Positions 6,895 through 14,309 of a stretch of DNA of 64,000 nucleotides are shown piece after piece; the stretch's first letter is position 1; the number at the start of each line of letters is the position of its first letter. Below the pieces are notes generated by a model. The model was not told where the DNA came from, did not search any database, and saw nothing but the letters and a program-made list of their open reading frames with translations. A program made the translations under genes and the position numbers. Source of the DNA: Legionella jamestowniensis (GTDB taxonomy: Bacteria; Pseudomonadota; Gammaproteobacteria; Legionellales; Legionellaceae); assembly GCF_001467745.1 (NCBI RefSeq), contig NZ_LNYG01000013.1, positions 741,909 through 805,908 on the forward strand, written 5' to 3'.

Positions 6895-6995
6895 ATATGC
6901 CATCTTGTTCCCTAATTCCATGGCAAAGCGTTTAGCAGGGAAACCCCATCAGGAGTTGTCTTTACGGCCTTGCGCCCGAGGAGTGCTTCGAGCAC
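6895..6995 (+). ncRNA. Pseudoknot domain following hammerhead B
   Basis: A stem UGCCAU (6898-6903) with AUGGCA (6920-6925) encloses UUCCCU (6908-6913), which can pair with AGGGAA (6937-6942). A terminal hairpin GUGCU/AGCAC lies at 6983-6987 and 6991-6995. Two pairs of the first stem covary with copy A (A-U to U-A at the base and C-G to U-A at the top), while the pseudoknot strand UUCCC/GGGAA is unchanged. It would form the processed 5' leader of the small ORF and ssb region. Confidence 0.7.
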
Positions 6996-7109
6996 ATCAT
7001 CATTAATAACCAGGTAAATCAACCGATGTTTCGGTGATCTTTTTGCATAACCCAATTGGGATTAATAGTCCCTTTGGGGCTAATCCTCCCTATTTCCAAG
7101 GAGCCTATA

Positions 7110-7304
7110 ATGCAACAACTGGAACCAGCACAATTTGAGATCGAACATTTGCTGTTTGAGCTGAATTGTTGTGTCAATGATTTAAGTCGCCACCGACTGC
7201 AAATCAATCCCCATGATATTCAGCAAGCAGAGTTAAGTATGCACAAACTGGAATCTCTGATTTCTTTTGTCAAACTGTTTGATACTCAACGAATCGCTTG
7301 TTGA
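7110..7304 (+). CDS. Small protein of unknown function (64 aa)
   Basis: The family is not recognised. The ATG at 7110 is preceded by an AAGGAG at 7099-7104 with good spacing, so it is preferred over the in-frame upstream ATG at 7056. The product is mostly helical by composition (Leu, Gln, Glu, His rich) with two central cysteines, and looks like a small cytoplasmic accessory protein. It sits between hammerhead unit B and ssb and is followed by a hairpin terminator. Small helical ORFs next to ssb are common in conjugative and integrative elements, but no specific function can be given. Confidence 0.65.
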   Translation: MQQLEPAQFEIEHLLFELNCCVNDLSRHRLQINPHDIQQAELSMHKLESLISFVKLFDTQRIAC

Positions 7305-7327
7305 TTGAAACGATTTAAGTCTTATCT

Positions 7328-7373
7328 GCATAACAGAAAACCATCTGCCTATGCGGATGTTTTTCTGTTATGC
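7328..7373 (+). terminator. Long stem-loop between the small ORF and ssb
   Basis: Outer arms of 13 bp are perfect (7328-7340 with 7361-7373). Inner arms of 7 bp (7342-7348 with 7353-7359, one G-T pair) close a 4-nt loop. The inner hairpin is followed by TTTTT within 7360-7364, so it can act as an intrinsic terminator for the small ORF. The outer arms make it a much longer cruciform than a terminator needs, so control of ssb or a single-strand DNA function is also possible. Confidence 0.7.
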
Positions 7374-7404
7374 GCTCACATTTAACAAATAACAGGAGAA
7401 TACA

Positions 7405-7827
7405 ATGACTGCATCTTTAAACCGCGTTCAATTAATCGGCAATTTAGGGGCTGATCCTAAAAGCATCACCGGAAAAGACGGACAATCTTTTGTCACAGCC
7501 ACTTTAGCAACCAATGAGTCATTCAAACAGAATGATGAATGGCAAACCAGAGTGGAATGGTATCAGCTAGTGCTTTTTGGAAAGCTGACTAAAGTGACTG
7601 AATATTTAAAGAAAGGGGCGCAAGTATACCTTGAAGGCAAACTACGTTCTAATCAATGGACTGACAATGAAGGTAAAGCGCGTCAAGCCTTAAGCATTGT
7701 TGTCAGCCATATTCAGCTACTCAGCACACCCAAATCTACTGATGAATCAAGCAGCAAAACCGCAGAACAGCACATGGCTCAGATGCGAGAAATACTGCAA
7801 CCCGATTCAGAAGAACTACCGTTTTGA
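7405..7827 (+). CDS. ssb: Single-stranded DNA-binding protein, element type
   Basis: This 140-residue OB-fold SSB protects single-stranded DNA during replication or transfer. It has the standard start SLNRVQLIGNLGADPKS, the strand WYQLVLFGKLTKVTEYLKKGAQVYLEGKLR and the tail DSEELPF, close to the DDDIPF-type acidic tip that recruits partner proteins. An AGGAG lies at 7392-7396 before ATG 7405. The tail linker is short compared with chromosomal SSBs. Together with ardA it points to a mobile element that moves as single-stranded DNA; the chromosomal ssb should be elsewhere. Confidence 0.93.
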   Translation: MTASLNRVQLIGNLGADPKSITGKDGQSFVTATLATNESFKQNDEWQTRVEWYQLVLFGKLTKVTEYLKKGAQVYLEGKLRSNQWTDNEGKARQALSIVVSHIQLLSTPKSTDESSSKTAEQHMAQMREILQPDSEELPF

Positions 7828-7837
7828 TCATACCCTA

Positions 7838-7861
7838 CCACGGGAGCAAGCTCCTGTGTGG
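7838..7861 (+). repeat. Small hairpin between ssb and ardA
   Basis: CCAC, GGAG, a short loop, CTCC and GTGG can form an imperfect stem-loop in the 65-bp gap between ssb and ardA. It has no T-run. It resembles short interspersed palindromes in general shape only; whether it recurs in the genome is not visible here. Confidence 0.4.
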
Positions 7862-7892
7862 GATTGCCCCCTTAACACAAGGAGATAATCCC

Positions 7893-8399
7893 ATGGACAC
7901 CCCTTCAATCTACGTTGCCTGTTTAGCCTCTTACAATAACTCCATATTGTATGGTGTTTGGATAGATGCCACGCAAAGCGAAGATGACATCATAGAAGAA
8001 ATCTGGGAAATGCTGGATAACAGCCCTGAACCCAATGCTGAAGAATATGCCATACATGATTATGAAGGATTCGGCAGCATCAAAATCCATGAGTACGAAT
8101 CAATATGCAATATTGTGGAGTACACCTCATTTATCCAAGAACACGGGGAGCTGGGTTTAGCTCTTCTCTCTGACTATTCGATAGATGATGCACAAACTAT
8201 GTTGGAGGAGCATTACCAAGGTTGTTATGATTCAGAGGTTGATTTTTCCAGGCAGTTATTTGATGACTGTTATGCCCATCAATTGCCGGATAGTTTGATC
8301 TGCTATTTTGATTATGAAGCTTTTGCTCGTGATCTTTTTATTAGTGATTATTGTTCGGTAGAGTTTGGTGGACAGGCATATATTTTTTCAAGCTATTAA
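7893..8399 (+). CDS. ardA: Antirestriction protein ArdA
   Basis: The protein is 168 residues when started at ATG 7893, which has AAGGAG at 7879-7884; the in-frame ATG at 7824 would add 23 residues of non-family sequence. ArdA is an acidic, elongated dimer that mimics B-form DNA and blocks type I restriction enzymes, protecting incoming element DNA. Visible features are the N-terminal PSIYVACLASYNNSILYGVWID, many Asp/Glu residues, the central LLSDYSIDDAQTMLEEHYQG antirestriction-type segment and FARDLFISDY near the C-terminus. It is the last gene of the island block and is followed by a terminator. Confidence 0.9.
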   Translation: MDTPSIYVACLASYNNSILYGVWIDATQSEDDIIEEIWEMLDNSPEPNAEEYAIHDYEGFGSIKIHEYESICNIVEYTSFIQEHGELGLALLSDYSIDDAQTMLEEHYQGCYDSEVDFSRQLFDDCYAHQLPDSLICYFDYEAFARDLFISDYCSVEFGGQAYIFSSY

Positions 8400-8421
8400 G
8401 CCCCTCTTTGGGGCTTCTTTT
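8398..8421 (+). terminator. Intrinsic terminator after ardA
   Basis: AAGCCCC (8398-8404) and GGGGCTT (8410-8416) pair around a 5-nt loop and are followed by CTTTT. The stem overlaps the ardA stop codon. It probably ends the ssb-ardA transcript and marks the right side of the island's coding block. Confidence 0.85.
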
Positions 8422-8535
8422 CTACTAGTTTAAACTCTAAAACCACTTTGAAACTTCTATTAGGTTTTAAACAAGTATTATAGCCCGTTGATTCAATGTT
8501 ACAATAATCGATTATTTAACTCAAAATGAACTGAA

Positions 8536-9369
8536 ATGGGTTCTGGTGTATTTATAATTTTATCCGCAATACTCCATGCAACATGGAATACATTTGCCAA
8601 ACGCAATTCAACTCCCTATTACGAAGTATTGGGAATTATGAGTTTTGCAACTGTATTCTCGCTTCTATTTATTCCTCTTTTCTCTGGTCCATTGTTTGAA
8701 ACATCTGATTCCTTTTTATGGGCACTAACCTCCGGTTTATTTGAAGGAGGCTATATAATCACATTAGCTATCAGTTTTAGTCAGTCTTCGCTTGGGAAAG
8801 CCTACATTATTATGCGAGGTAGCGCCATGGTAATTGTCTGGTTTATCTCAGCATGCTTCCTTGGTGAAAATATAAATTTATTTAGTGTCATTGGTGTATC
8901 CTCTGTTCTTTTTGGATTGATACTAACAAGCCAAACTTTTAACCCTGATCAATCAAGACAACTGTTATTTCCTGTTCTATGTGGCATCTGCATTGCTGGT
9001 TATCATTTATGCTACGGTCGTTCTTTAGCATATGGTGCAAACCCAGCTGCGCTCTTTTCTGCAGCTTTATGGATTGCTTTGCCTTGTGTTTTTCTTTTGA
9101 TGAAGAAAAAACAAAGACAAATATTCAAAGAACAAGTTAAATCCAATTGGAAAATGACTTCTCTAGGAGGAATTATAAGTGCATTATCTTTCTTGCTATT
9201 TTTAATTGGATTGCGTCATGCTGAAGCTGGTCTAGCCCTTACTCTTCGTAATACCTCAGTGGTATTTGCGCAAATATTTGCTTATTTTATTGGTGAAAAG
9301 ATTTCCCAATATCAGTGGATTGGAGCTTTACTGGTAGCTTTTGGTGCTAGCTTAATATATCCATACTAA
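8536..9369 (+). CDS. EamA/DMT-family membrane transporter
   Basis: This 277-residue inner-membrane protein has about ten hydrophobic segments in two repeats, as in drug/metabolite transporters. Typical features are the early ATWNTFAKRN after helix 1, the SSLGKAYIIMRGS segment before helix 4 and the C-terminal LRNTSVVFAQIFAYFIGEKIS followed by GALLVAFGASLIY. The substrate is unknown; the family moves amino acids, nucleotide sugars or drugs. Its 3' end overlaps the convergent 373-aa gene by 23 bp. No clear Shine-Dalgarno precedes ATG 8536. Confidence 0.85.
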   Translation: MGSGVFIILSAILHATWNTFAKRNSTPYYEVLGIMSFATVFSLLFIPLFSGPLFETSDSFLWALTSGLFEGGYIITLAISFSQSSLGKAYIIMRGSAMVIVWFISACFLGENINLFSVIGVSSVLFGLILTSQTFNPDQSRQLLFPVLCGICIAGYHLCYGRSLAYGANPAALFSAALWIALPCVFLLMKKKQRQIFKEQVKSNWKMTSLGGIISALSFLLFLIGLRHAEAGLALTLRNTSVVFAQIFAYFIGEKISQYQWIGALLVAFGASLIYPY

Positions 9370-10468
9370 AAGTGCATGAGTCCATTGATCGTTTGTCATC
9401 CATAAGTTGACAAAAAATTCCCTTAAAATACTCTATAGAGTTATTAGCACTAGCGCTTAGCTGTAGTAAATAAGTATTTTCATTATCCCACCACAGAGCA
9501 TCATGTGGCCCATAACAATTATTAACACTGGCAATGTATATATTGCTGGAAATCATATCACTCTTCGGGTTTAGGACAGTTAAATTAAAATTACTGTATC
9601 CACTAAATGAATTCATATTTGGCAATCTAGAAAGTGCTGGCTTCTTTATTGGGAAAGAGGCTTTATTGAAAACACGAAACCATGCAATTTGGTTTTTCTT
9701 TTCATTCTTCGGAAACATAACAAATTGAATTTCTTCTACTTGATTTTCATTACCATAAATAATTTGGCTATCTGGAATAAAGTCTAAGTTAAGATGGTTT
9801 AAATACTTAGTATAGGAATCCGGCCTGCTACTTCTAAGGATATTATGCATTGGCCATCTTAAATTCCATAAACTTGAAGGTGGTTTATATTCATTTCTAT
9901 TAATGCACGCATTTTCTACGCAGTTGTTGTAGCGTGACCAATACGATAGTTCAAAAAAGCTCTTTTCTAAGATTTCACTTGATGATGAAAGAGGAGAAAA
10001 AAATTTACAAAGATCTAAGAACTCCTCATCCTTCAAATTTCCTTCAAGTAAACGAAGTTCAATATTAGTTCCATGGGATAAAAAACTTAACGTTTTAGAT
10101 TTCGAATAATCATAACCAATCCAACAAATACTTTCCTGATTCAAAACGTGGGGTTTCATTTCCCAAACCCAATGATCGTATAAAGCAGCATGATCTAATG
10201 TTGATAAAGGCCCAAAATCATACAAAAATTGCTTACATCTTAAGAGAGCATTTTTATACTTAACAAAGTAGTAATAAGAGGAGAAATGAGCAGAACACCA
10301 AGCAGACCATTTTTTAAATTGATAATGACTTGGTTGTTCATTATAAGGAACATCTTCTTCCCTAAGTATAGGGTTATATAAAGTAACTTCATCCGTATGA
10401 GGTATCAAAATAACAAAATTTACTTTTTCTTGAGCCTGTGTAGGGGATATTTCGTGCACTAAATTCAT
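9347..10468 (-). CDS. Unknown protein (373 aa) in a possible peptide-modification set
   Basis: The family is not recognised. It is soluble by appearance (no signal peptide or membrane helix), rich in Trp, Tyr, Phe and Asn, with scattered cysteines (for example CVENACINR) and several WxxRW or HDALWWD-like aromatic patches. It lies 57 bp downstream of the 2OG-Fe(II) oxygenase on the same strand and is probably co-transcribed with it and with the 21-residue peptide ORF. A role in peptide tailoring or recognition is only suggested by this context. The 3' end overlaps the EamA transporter gene tail-to-tail. Confidence 0.6.
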   Translation of the reverse strand: MNLVHEISPTQAQEKVNFVILIPHTDEVTLYNPILREEDVPYNEQPSHYQFKKWSAWCSAHFSSYYYFVKYKNALLRCKQFLYDFGPLSTLDHAALYDHWVWEMKPHVLNQESICWIGYDYSKSKTLSFLSHGTNIELRLLEGNLKDEEFLDLCKFFSPLSSSSEILEKSFFELSYWSRYNNCVENACINRNEYKPPSSLWNLRWPMHNILRSSRPDSYTKYLNHLNLDFIPDSQIIYGNENQVEEIQFVMFPKNEKKNQIAWFRVFNKASFPIKKPALSRLPNMNSFSGYSNFNLTVLNPKSDMISSNIYIASVNNCYGPHDALWWDNENTYLLQLSASANNSIEYFKGIFCQLMDDKRSMDSCTFSMDILS

Positions 10469-10525
10469 TTCTTAATTCCAAGCATATTAAGATTGGGGGT
10501 TGTCTATAATTTGGTGGGGCTCAAA

Positions 10526-11293
10526 CTAATAATTATAAATGAATGGTCTTTTCAGCCCCCCTTTCACTTCCTGTATTTTGTCATTACTCATAAAAAAACC
10601 AGTTATCGATGCCCGTACATGATTTCCTGCTGCATTTTCTACTTTTTTTATACAATGCAAAATATTATTTTTAAAAATAACCAATCGATTAGGTTTCGGT
10701 ACGATATAATAGCCTATTCCATCGCCAATATAGTTATTCAACTCTGAGCTATTAAGGTGGAACCCTGCTTTTTTCATCTCATTATTAATTAAAGAGACTT
10801 CAGGATATTCAAATTCTTGCTGGTGTATAGGATTAATTAATAATTCGGCTCCCCAATTCATATCCCAATTAGGATGACAGTAATAAACATACGCGCCTGA
10901 GATTTTATATTTTCCGTCGGTATGCCAAGAAAGTCCTGAACCCCTTGGGTAAAGGTAGGGCCTAGCATAGAAAAAGTCCCAATCTCTATCTTTAAACCCT
11001 ATTAAATGAGAAAACTCCGCAGAGCCCACAATTAGTGCCTGTATAAATAAATCAATTGTTGTATCGGTAGGGTAAATTTGCTCTGTAGTGCAGGGTTCAG
11101 GCCTTGAATGAGAAATAGTAACGTTACCCCACAGAGGAGCGCCATCCTCGAGACTAAAAGCATTTATCCATCTAGAAGAATGAACAAACTTAAATTTTTC
11201 AGTTTGAATAAAATTCCAAATTTTTTCAAAAGGGGATGGCTCTAAGAAATCATCGATTACTGCAAACACATCATTGTTTAAGATTAATTTCAT
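10526..11293 (-). CDS. 2-oxoglutarate/Fe(II)-dependent oxygenase
   Basis: This 255-residue protein has the double-stranded beta-helix oxygenase layout of the prolyl-4-hydroxylase-like group. The iron ligands are visible as H124-x-D126 in LSWHTDGKY and H213 in NNILHCIKKV, and the 2-oxoglutarate-binding Arg is R227 in NHVRASITGFF. RLVIFKNN precedes the distal His as usual. Such enzymes hydroxylate or otherwise oxidise free amino acids, peptides or proteins. It starts 49 bp after the stop of a 21-residue peptide ORF on the same strand, which makes that peptide a candidate substrate. It could instead act on a host protein or a small molecule. Confidence 0.85.
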   Translation of the reverse strand: MKLILNNDVFAVIDDFLEPSPFEKIWNFIQTEKFKFVHSSRWINAFSLEDGAPLWGNVTISHSRPEPCTTEQIYPTDTTIDLFIQALIVGSAEFSHLIGFKDRDWDFFYARPYLYPRGSGLSWHTDGKYKISGAYVYYCHPNWDMNWGAELLINPIHQQEFEYPEVSLINNEMKKAGFHLNSSELNNYIGDGIGYYIVPKPNRLVIFKNNILHCIKKVENAAGNHVRASITGFFMSNDKIQEVKGGLKRPFIYNY

Positions 11294-11342
11294 ACTACTT
11301 CTACAGCAAAATATCAGATGGAATACTTTTTCTCTTCTTTAG

Positions 11343-11408
11343 TTACCAAGGCATATACTCATCTTTATCTTCTTCTGCATCGATTCTATTAATATAAAAT
11401 TCTTTCAT
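11343..11408 (-). CDS. 21-residue acidic peptide, candidate modified-peptide precursor
   Basis: The ORF starts at ATG 11408 and stops at 11343-11345. AAGGAG (11414-11419, minus strand) lies 5 bases before the ATG, one of the best ribosome sites in this part of the window. The peptide begins MKEFYINR, has a central acidic run DAEEDKDE and ends YMPW. The frame stays open upstream to 11558 without another ATG, so a longer product from a weak TTG is possible but less likely. It is the first ORF of a minus-strand set with the 2OG-Fe(II) oxygenase and the 373-aa protein. It may be a small precursor peptide or a leader peptide; I cannot decide. Confidence 0.5.
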   Translation of the reverse strand: MKEFYINRIDAEEDKDEYMPW

Positions 11409-11597
11409 CACATCTCCTTGTTCAAAATTATTTTTTAGCAGAGTGCCGATTATAAATTCAATAGATGAAAGTGGCAATTGAATTGAGGAGCTATTTTTTT
11501 TACACACTAGCCTATGGAAAATTTTGAAAGTGTAGCCAGAAGTGTAGCCAAGAATTCATGCTAGGGGATGTGGATTCGTTATAACCCTTGATGAGAC

Positions 11598-11674
11598 TGG
11601 TCGGGACGGAAGGATTTGAACCTTCGACCACTAGCACCCCATGCTAGTACGCTACCAGGCTGCGCTACGCCCCG
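11598..11674 (-). tRNA. tRNA-Pro (anticodon GGG)
   Basis: On the minus strand the acceptor CGGGGCG pairs with CGTCCCG (one G-T pair), the anticodon stem CTAGC/GCTAG holds the loop ATGGGGT with anticodon GGG, and the T-arm contains GGTTCGAATCC. The discriminator A and the encoded CCA (11598-11600) complete 77 nt. It reads CCC and CCU codons. The tRNA 3' end faces the accessory region at lower coordinates, the usual geometry for integrase target sites, but no repeated copy of the 3' end was recognised in the window. Confidence 0.97.
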
Positions 11675-11758
11675 ATTGGATGCGAATAATAACTTGTCTT
11701 AAGGGAAATAACAAGAATTTGAGTCTTTTTTGAGAAAATAGTTACCTCAATCTTGTCA

Positions 11759-11797
11759 GATCTATTGTTATCAATTTAAAACTGATAACAATAGATC
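11759..11797. repeat. Perfect 15-bp palindrome downstream of the chitinase-like gene
   Basis: Arms at 11759-11773 and 11783-11797 are perfectly complementary around a 9-nt AT-rich loop. It lies 10 bp past the stop of the GH18 gene and 84 bp before the tRNA. Neither strand has a T-run after it, so it is not a typical intrinsic terminator; it could be an mRNA 3'-end stabiliser or a protein-binding operator. Confidence 0.7.
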
Positions 11798-11807
11798 ATA
11801 GCATAAT

Positions 11808-12809
11808 TTAAGGTTTCTGAGACTCTTTAATGTTTACACCTAAGAAATGTTGGGTGAATTCGTAATCTTTGGTTTGTAAATTATTACCACTGCATACTGG
11901 GCTTGCCCATTTATCAGCGCAGGGTTTATCTCTGCCGATAGACCACATGGATAAGCCGCCCAGTTTTTTGCTTTGGGCAAATTGGAGCAAAGCGTCGACG
12001 TTTGCTAACGTAAATTGTTCTGTGTTTACATCGTTCACGCCAATCATCGGTGTGACGATGATTTTTTGCCATAAGGCTTCTGCTTGTGCTTCTGGGTACA
12101 TGGTTTGCAATAGCTCATGTAATGCTATTGCTGCAGAAATAGCGTAATTTCCCATATCCTCACTGTAAGCAGGACCATAATCCATAGCCATGATGTTAAC
12201 TTGATAATTAAGTTTGGCTTTTTTTGCTGCTTCCAGTATTTCTTTTCCCTGAGAGGTTAATCCTTCGGGCATGGTAGGTAAAGTAAAGCTTATTTGAATT
12301 TTTGGATATTTTTGTTGAAACACGTTTAATGCAGCCATAAGCTTGTTAATGTCCGTCGTTCCATTTTCAATATCAAAATCCAAGCTTTTAGCTTGATAAG
12401 TAGCGGTTACTTGTTCGAATATAGTGACTAGCTGTTTTTGATCACAATTGGATGAAATGTCAGTACCATTAGCGCCACCAAAAGAAACGGCAATATCAAT
12501 ACCATTTTGCACCAACTTGTCTGTTAAACGTTTACCCCATTGACTATCGGTACTATAAGTAGCTTGTCCACCCCATGCTGGCTGACAAGTACCACTATCC
12601 GTAATAAATGCCAAATGATAGCCTTTTATACCATTGGCGACTGCAATAGCTGTTAAATCCATCGGCTCCATACTTTGAGTTTCTGGTTCCCAATGAATAT
12701 TGATTGTTATATCAGCATAAGGGCTAAATGGAATTTTTTCAGGGGTTGCATAAACGACGGCGACAAAAAAAATCCCTAACGTGAGCATGGACAATAGAAG
12801 TTTTTTCAT
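11808..12809 (-). CDS. Secreted GH18 chitinase-like glycoside hydrolase
   Basis: This 333-residue protein starts with a signal peptide (MKKLLLSMLTLGIFFVAVVYA, cleavage probably near residue 21). The family-18 active site is seen as LDFDIENG, with D144, D146 and the acid/base E148, and the SxGG-like strand is AVSFGGANG at about 108-115. The product would hydrolyse beta-1,4-GlcNAc linkages after export, possibly through type II secretion as for the known Legionella chitinase. It is a stand-alone catalytic domain without a visible chitin-binding module. SMWSIGRDKPCADK near the end matches the conserved Trp of the barrel's last strand. Confidence 0.88.
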   Translation of the reverse strand: MKKLLLSMLTLGIFFVAVVYATPEKIPFSPYADITINIHWEPETQSMEPMDLTAIAVANGIKGYHLAFITDSGTCQPAWGGQATYSTDSQWGKRLTDKLVQNGIDIAVSFGGANGTDISSNCDQKQLVTIFEQVTATYQAKSLDFDIENGTTDINKLMAALNVFQQKYPKIQISFTLPTMPEGLTSQGKEILEAAKKAKLNYQVNIMAMDYGPAYSEDMGNYAISAAIALHELLQTMYPEAQAEALWQKIIVTPMIGVNDVNTEQFTLANVDALLQFAQSKKLGGLSMWSIGRDKPCADKWASPVCSGNNLQTKDYEFTQHFLGVNIKESQKP

Positions 12810-12963
12810 AATAAAGATTACGCAAGCAAATGATCATAAATAATACCACTCAATAATAAATAACACAAACAGAATAATTTAAAAGCAAATCAACCCGCAA
12901 ATTAATTAATCCTTAATCTTTTAGTATTAAAATTAAACTATGTAGATGTGATGAGTTTTTATT

Positions 12964-13944
12964 ATGAGTAAATATAAACTACCTCCTTTGGTTCTCTTTG
13001 AAAGCCATGCCGATCGTTCTGTAACTGACTTTTTAATAAGGAATCTCGATTATCTAAGAGAAGTAGGTTATACCAAAATTTGCTTTGAACTTCCTAAAGG
13101 ATTAGCGTTAGCAGCAGTAATACAACAAATGCGTATGGCAATCATGTTGCAATCTTCAAAGGTTTCGTCAATGGATTTTAAGCAATCCAATTTTCAGATA
13201 GAAGTTGAAAAGTTACGTAGCGTGGCAAGTAAACAGCAGCTTTTCCTGGAAATTGAAGAAAAAGGACTTCGTTTTAAAGCCATTGATATGCCCGTCGAAA
13301 AGCAAATGGAGTATGGCTTAAATTCTAAAAAAAGAAATCAAATGCTGACTCAAGGAACCATTGAAACAGCGGAAGAAGCAGATGGGGGAGTTATTCTTGT
13401 CACGGGATTTGGACATAATGTTTTACAAGAAATGATTGCCCATTATGACTCAGGGCATGCTGACCAGTACTTGTGGTTTCATCTCCATAATCCTAATTAT
13501 GAAACAGAAGCCCATAAAGAGCTTGTGAGGGATTATGAGAAACGTGGCTATGAAAACTGCTTCCCGTTAGGTGTTTCTATTCTCGATGTAAGCACCGATA
13601 CAAAAATCGAAGAAATAGATACGCAAATAAAAGAAGCTATCAGCAAAAATTGCTACAATTATGTGGCTGAAGAAGTTGATACATCGACAGCAAGTATTCT
13701 TAAGCAATTGCTTGGACCAAACGTTTCCGCCCATTTGCGAACTGATGGTCAGCACCATGTTGATGCAATTATCCCTCTGCCAGGTGCAGATTCTGAAATA
13801 AGCCGGGGTGATTTTCTAAGAGAGCTGAGCAATACGTTAAAAGGTATTTCTTATGAGGTAGAAAAAGGGAGCGCGATTATTCGTGACATAAACGATAAAC
13901 CAGTGGCAGAGCAGCTTTCTTCACTAAAATCTAGTAAATTATAA
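12964..13944 (+). CDS. Unknown cytoplasmic protein (326 aa), possible Legionella-specific protein
   Basis: The family is not firmly recognised. The N-terminal segment LVLFESHADRSVTDFLIRN, then YTKICFELPKG, and the later VILVTGFGHNVLQEMI give an alternating strand-helix pattern that reminds me of the TraB/ChaN/EreA-like (Tiki) fold, whose active-site Glu and His would fit FESHAD and GFGHN. This is a weak fold-level guess. No signal peptide or membrane segment is present. The upstream AT-rich region contains a loose tandem TTAAT-like motif. It could be an effector; the C-terminal KSSKL tail gives little support either way. Confidence 0.55.
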   Translation: MSKYKLPPLVLFESHADRSVTDFLIRNLDYLREVGYTKICFELPKGLALAAVIQQMRMAIMLQSSKVSSMDFKQSNFQIEVEKLRSVASKQQLFLEIEEKGLRFKAIDMPVEKQMEYGLNSKKRNQMLTQGTIETAEEADGGVILVTGFGHNVLQEMIAHYDSGHADQYLWFHLHNPNYETEAHKELVRDYEKRGYENCFPLGVSILDVSTDTKIEEIDTQIKEAISKNCYNYVAEEVDTSTASILKQLLGPNVSAHLRTDGQHHVDAIIPLPGADSEISRGDFLRELSNTLKGISYEVEKGSAIIRDINDKPVAEQLSSLKSSKL

Positions 13945-13955
13945 ATTTATTTCTA

Positions 13956-14186
13956 CTAAGGGTGGGGGGATGGATGTGTTTCCTCAGCAATTTCATCCTC
14001 CTCACCATCTTCCCCTGTGGTTTGATAACCAGGAACACCATCGCCTAACAAATCAACCTCATCACCACCACGAAATTGATTCTGATTAAATTCATCCGTA
14101 GAATCTTCCAATTCTAATTCATCTGCAAAATCCAATTCGGGTTTAATTAAAGTATCTACCGTTTCCTTTTCCAAATCACTCATCAC
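13956..14186 (-). CDS. Small very acidic protein (76 aa)
   Basis: The family is not recognised. The product is dominated by Asp and Glu (for example DFADELELEDSTDE and GEDGEEDEIAEE) and ends in THPSPHP. It is probably disordered. The start at 14186 has AAAGAGATGAG just upstream. It lies between the convergent 326-aa gene (11-bp gap) and a bidirectional terminator. Some short acidic Legionella proteins are stress or host-phase proteins, but there is no motif to support a role here. Confidence 0.5.
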   Translation of the reverse strand: MMSDLEKETVDTLIKPELDFADELELEDSTDEFNQNQFRGGDEVDLLGDGVPGYQTTGEDGEEDEIAEETHPSPHP

Positions 14187-14266
14187 TCATCTCTTTTCTT
14201 TATTTACTCTAAATTAATTATAGATGGATGAAACTATTTTTACTTTGAAGAAACTAAATTAAGGGT

Positions 14267-14304
14267 AAAAAAACAGTTAAGGGTATATTCTTAACTGTTT
14301 TTTT
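14267..14304. terminator. Bidirectional intrinsic terminator
   Basis: Perfect 11-bp arms (14271-14281 and 14290-14300) around an 8-nt loop have an A-run on the left and a T-run on the right, so the hairpin works on both strands. On the minus strand it ends the E1-gcdH transcript, 6 bp after the gcdH stop. Confidence 0.88.
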
Positions 14305-14309
14305 ATAAT

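Noticed and set aside
10493-10747. 84-residue plus-strand frame opposite the 2OG oxygenase gene
   Set aside because: It is the antisense shadow of a gene with clear catalytic residues and has no coding features of its own.
12900-12960. Possible PmrA-type tandem TTAAT box upstream of the 326-aa gene
   Set aside because: The spacing and half-sites match poorly, and AT-rich sequence gives such matches by chance.
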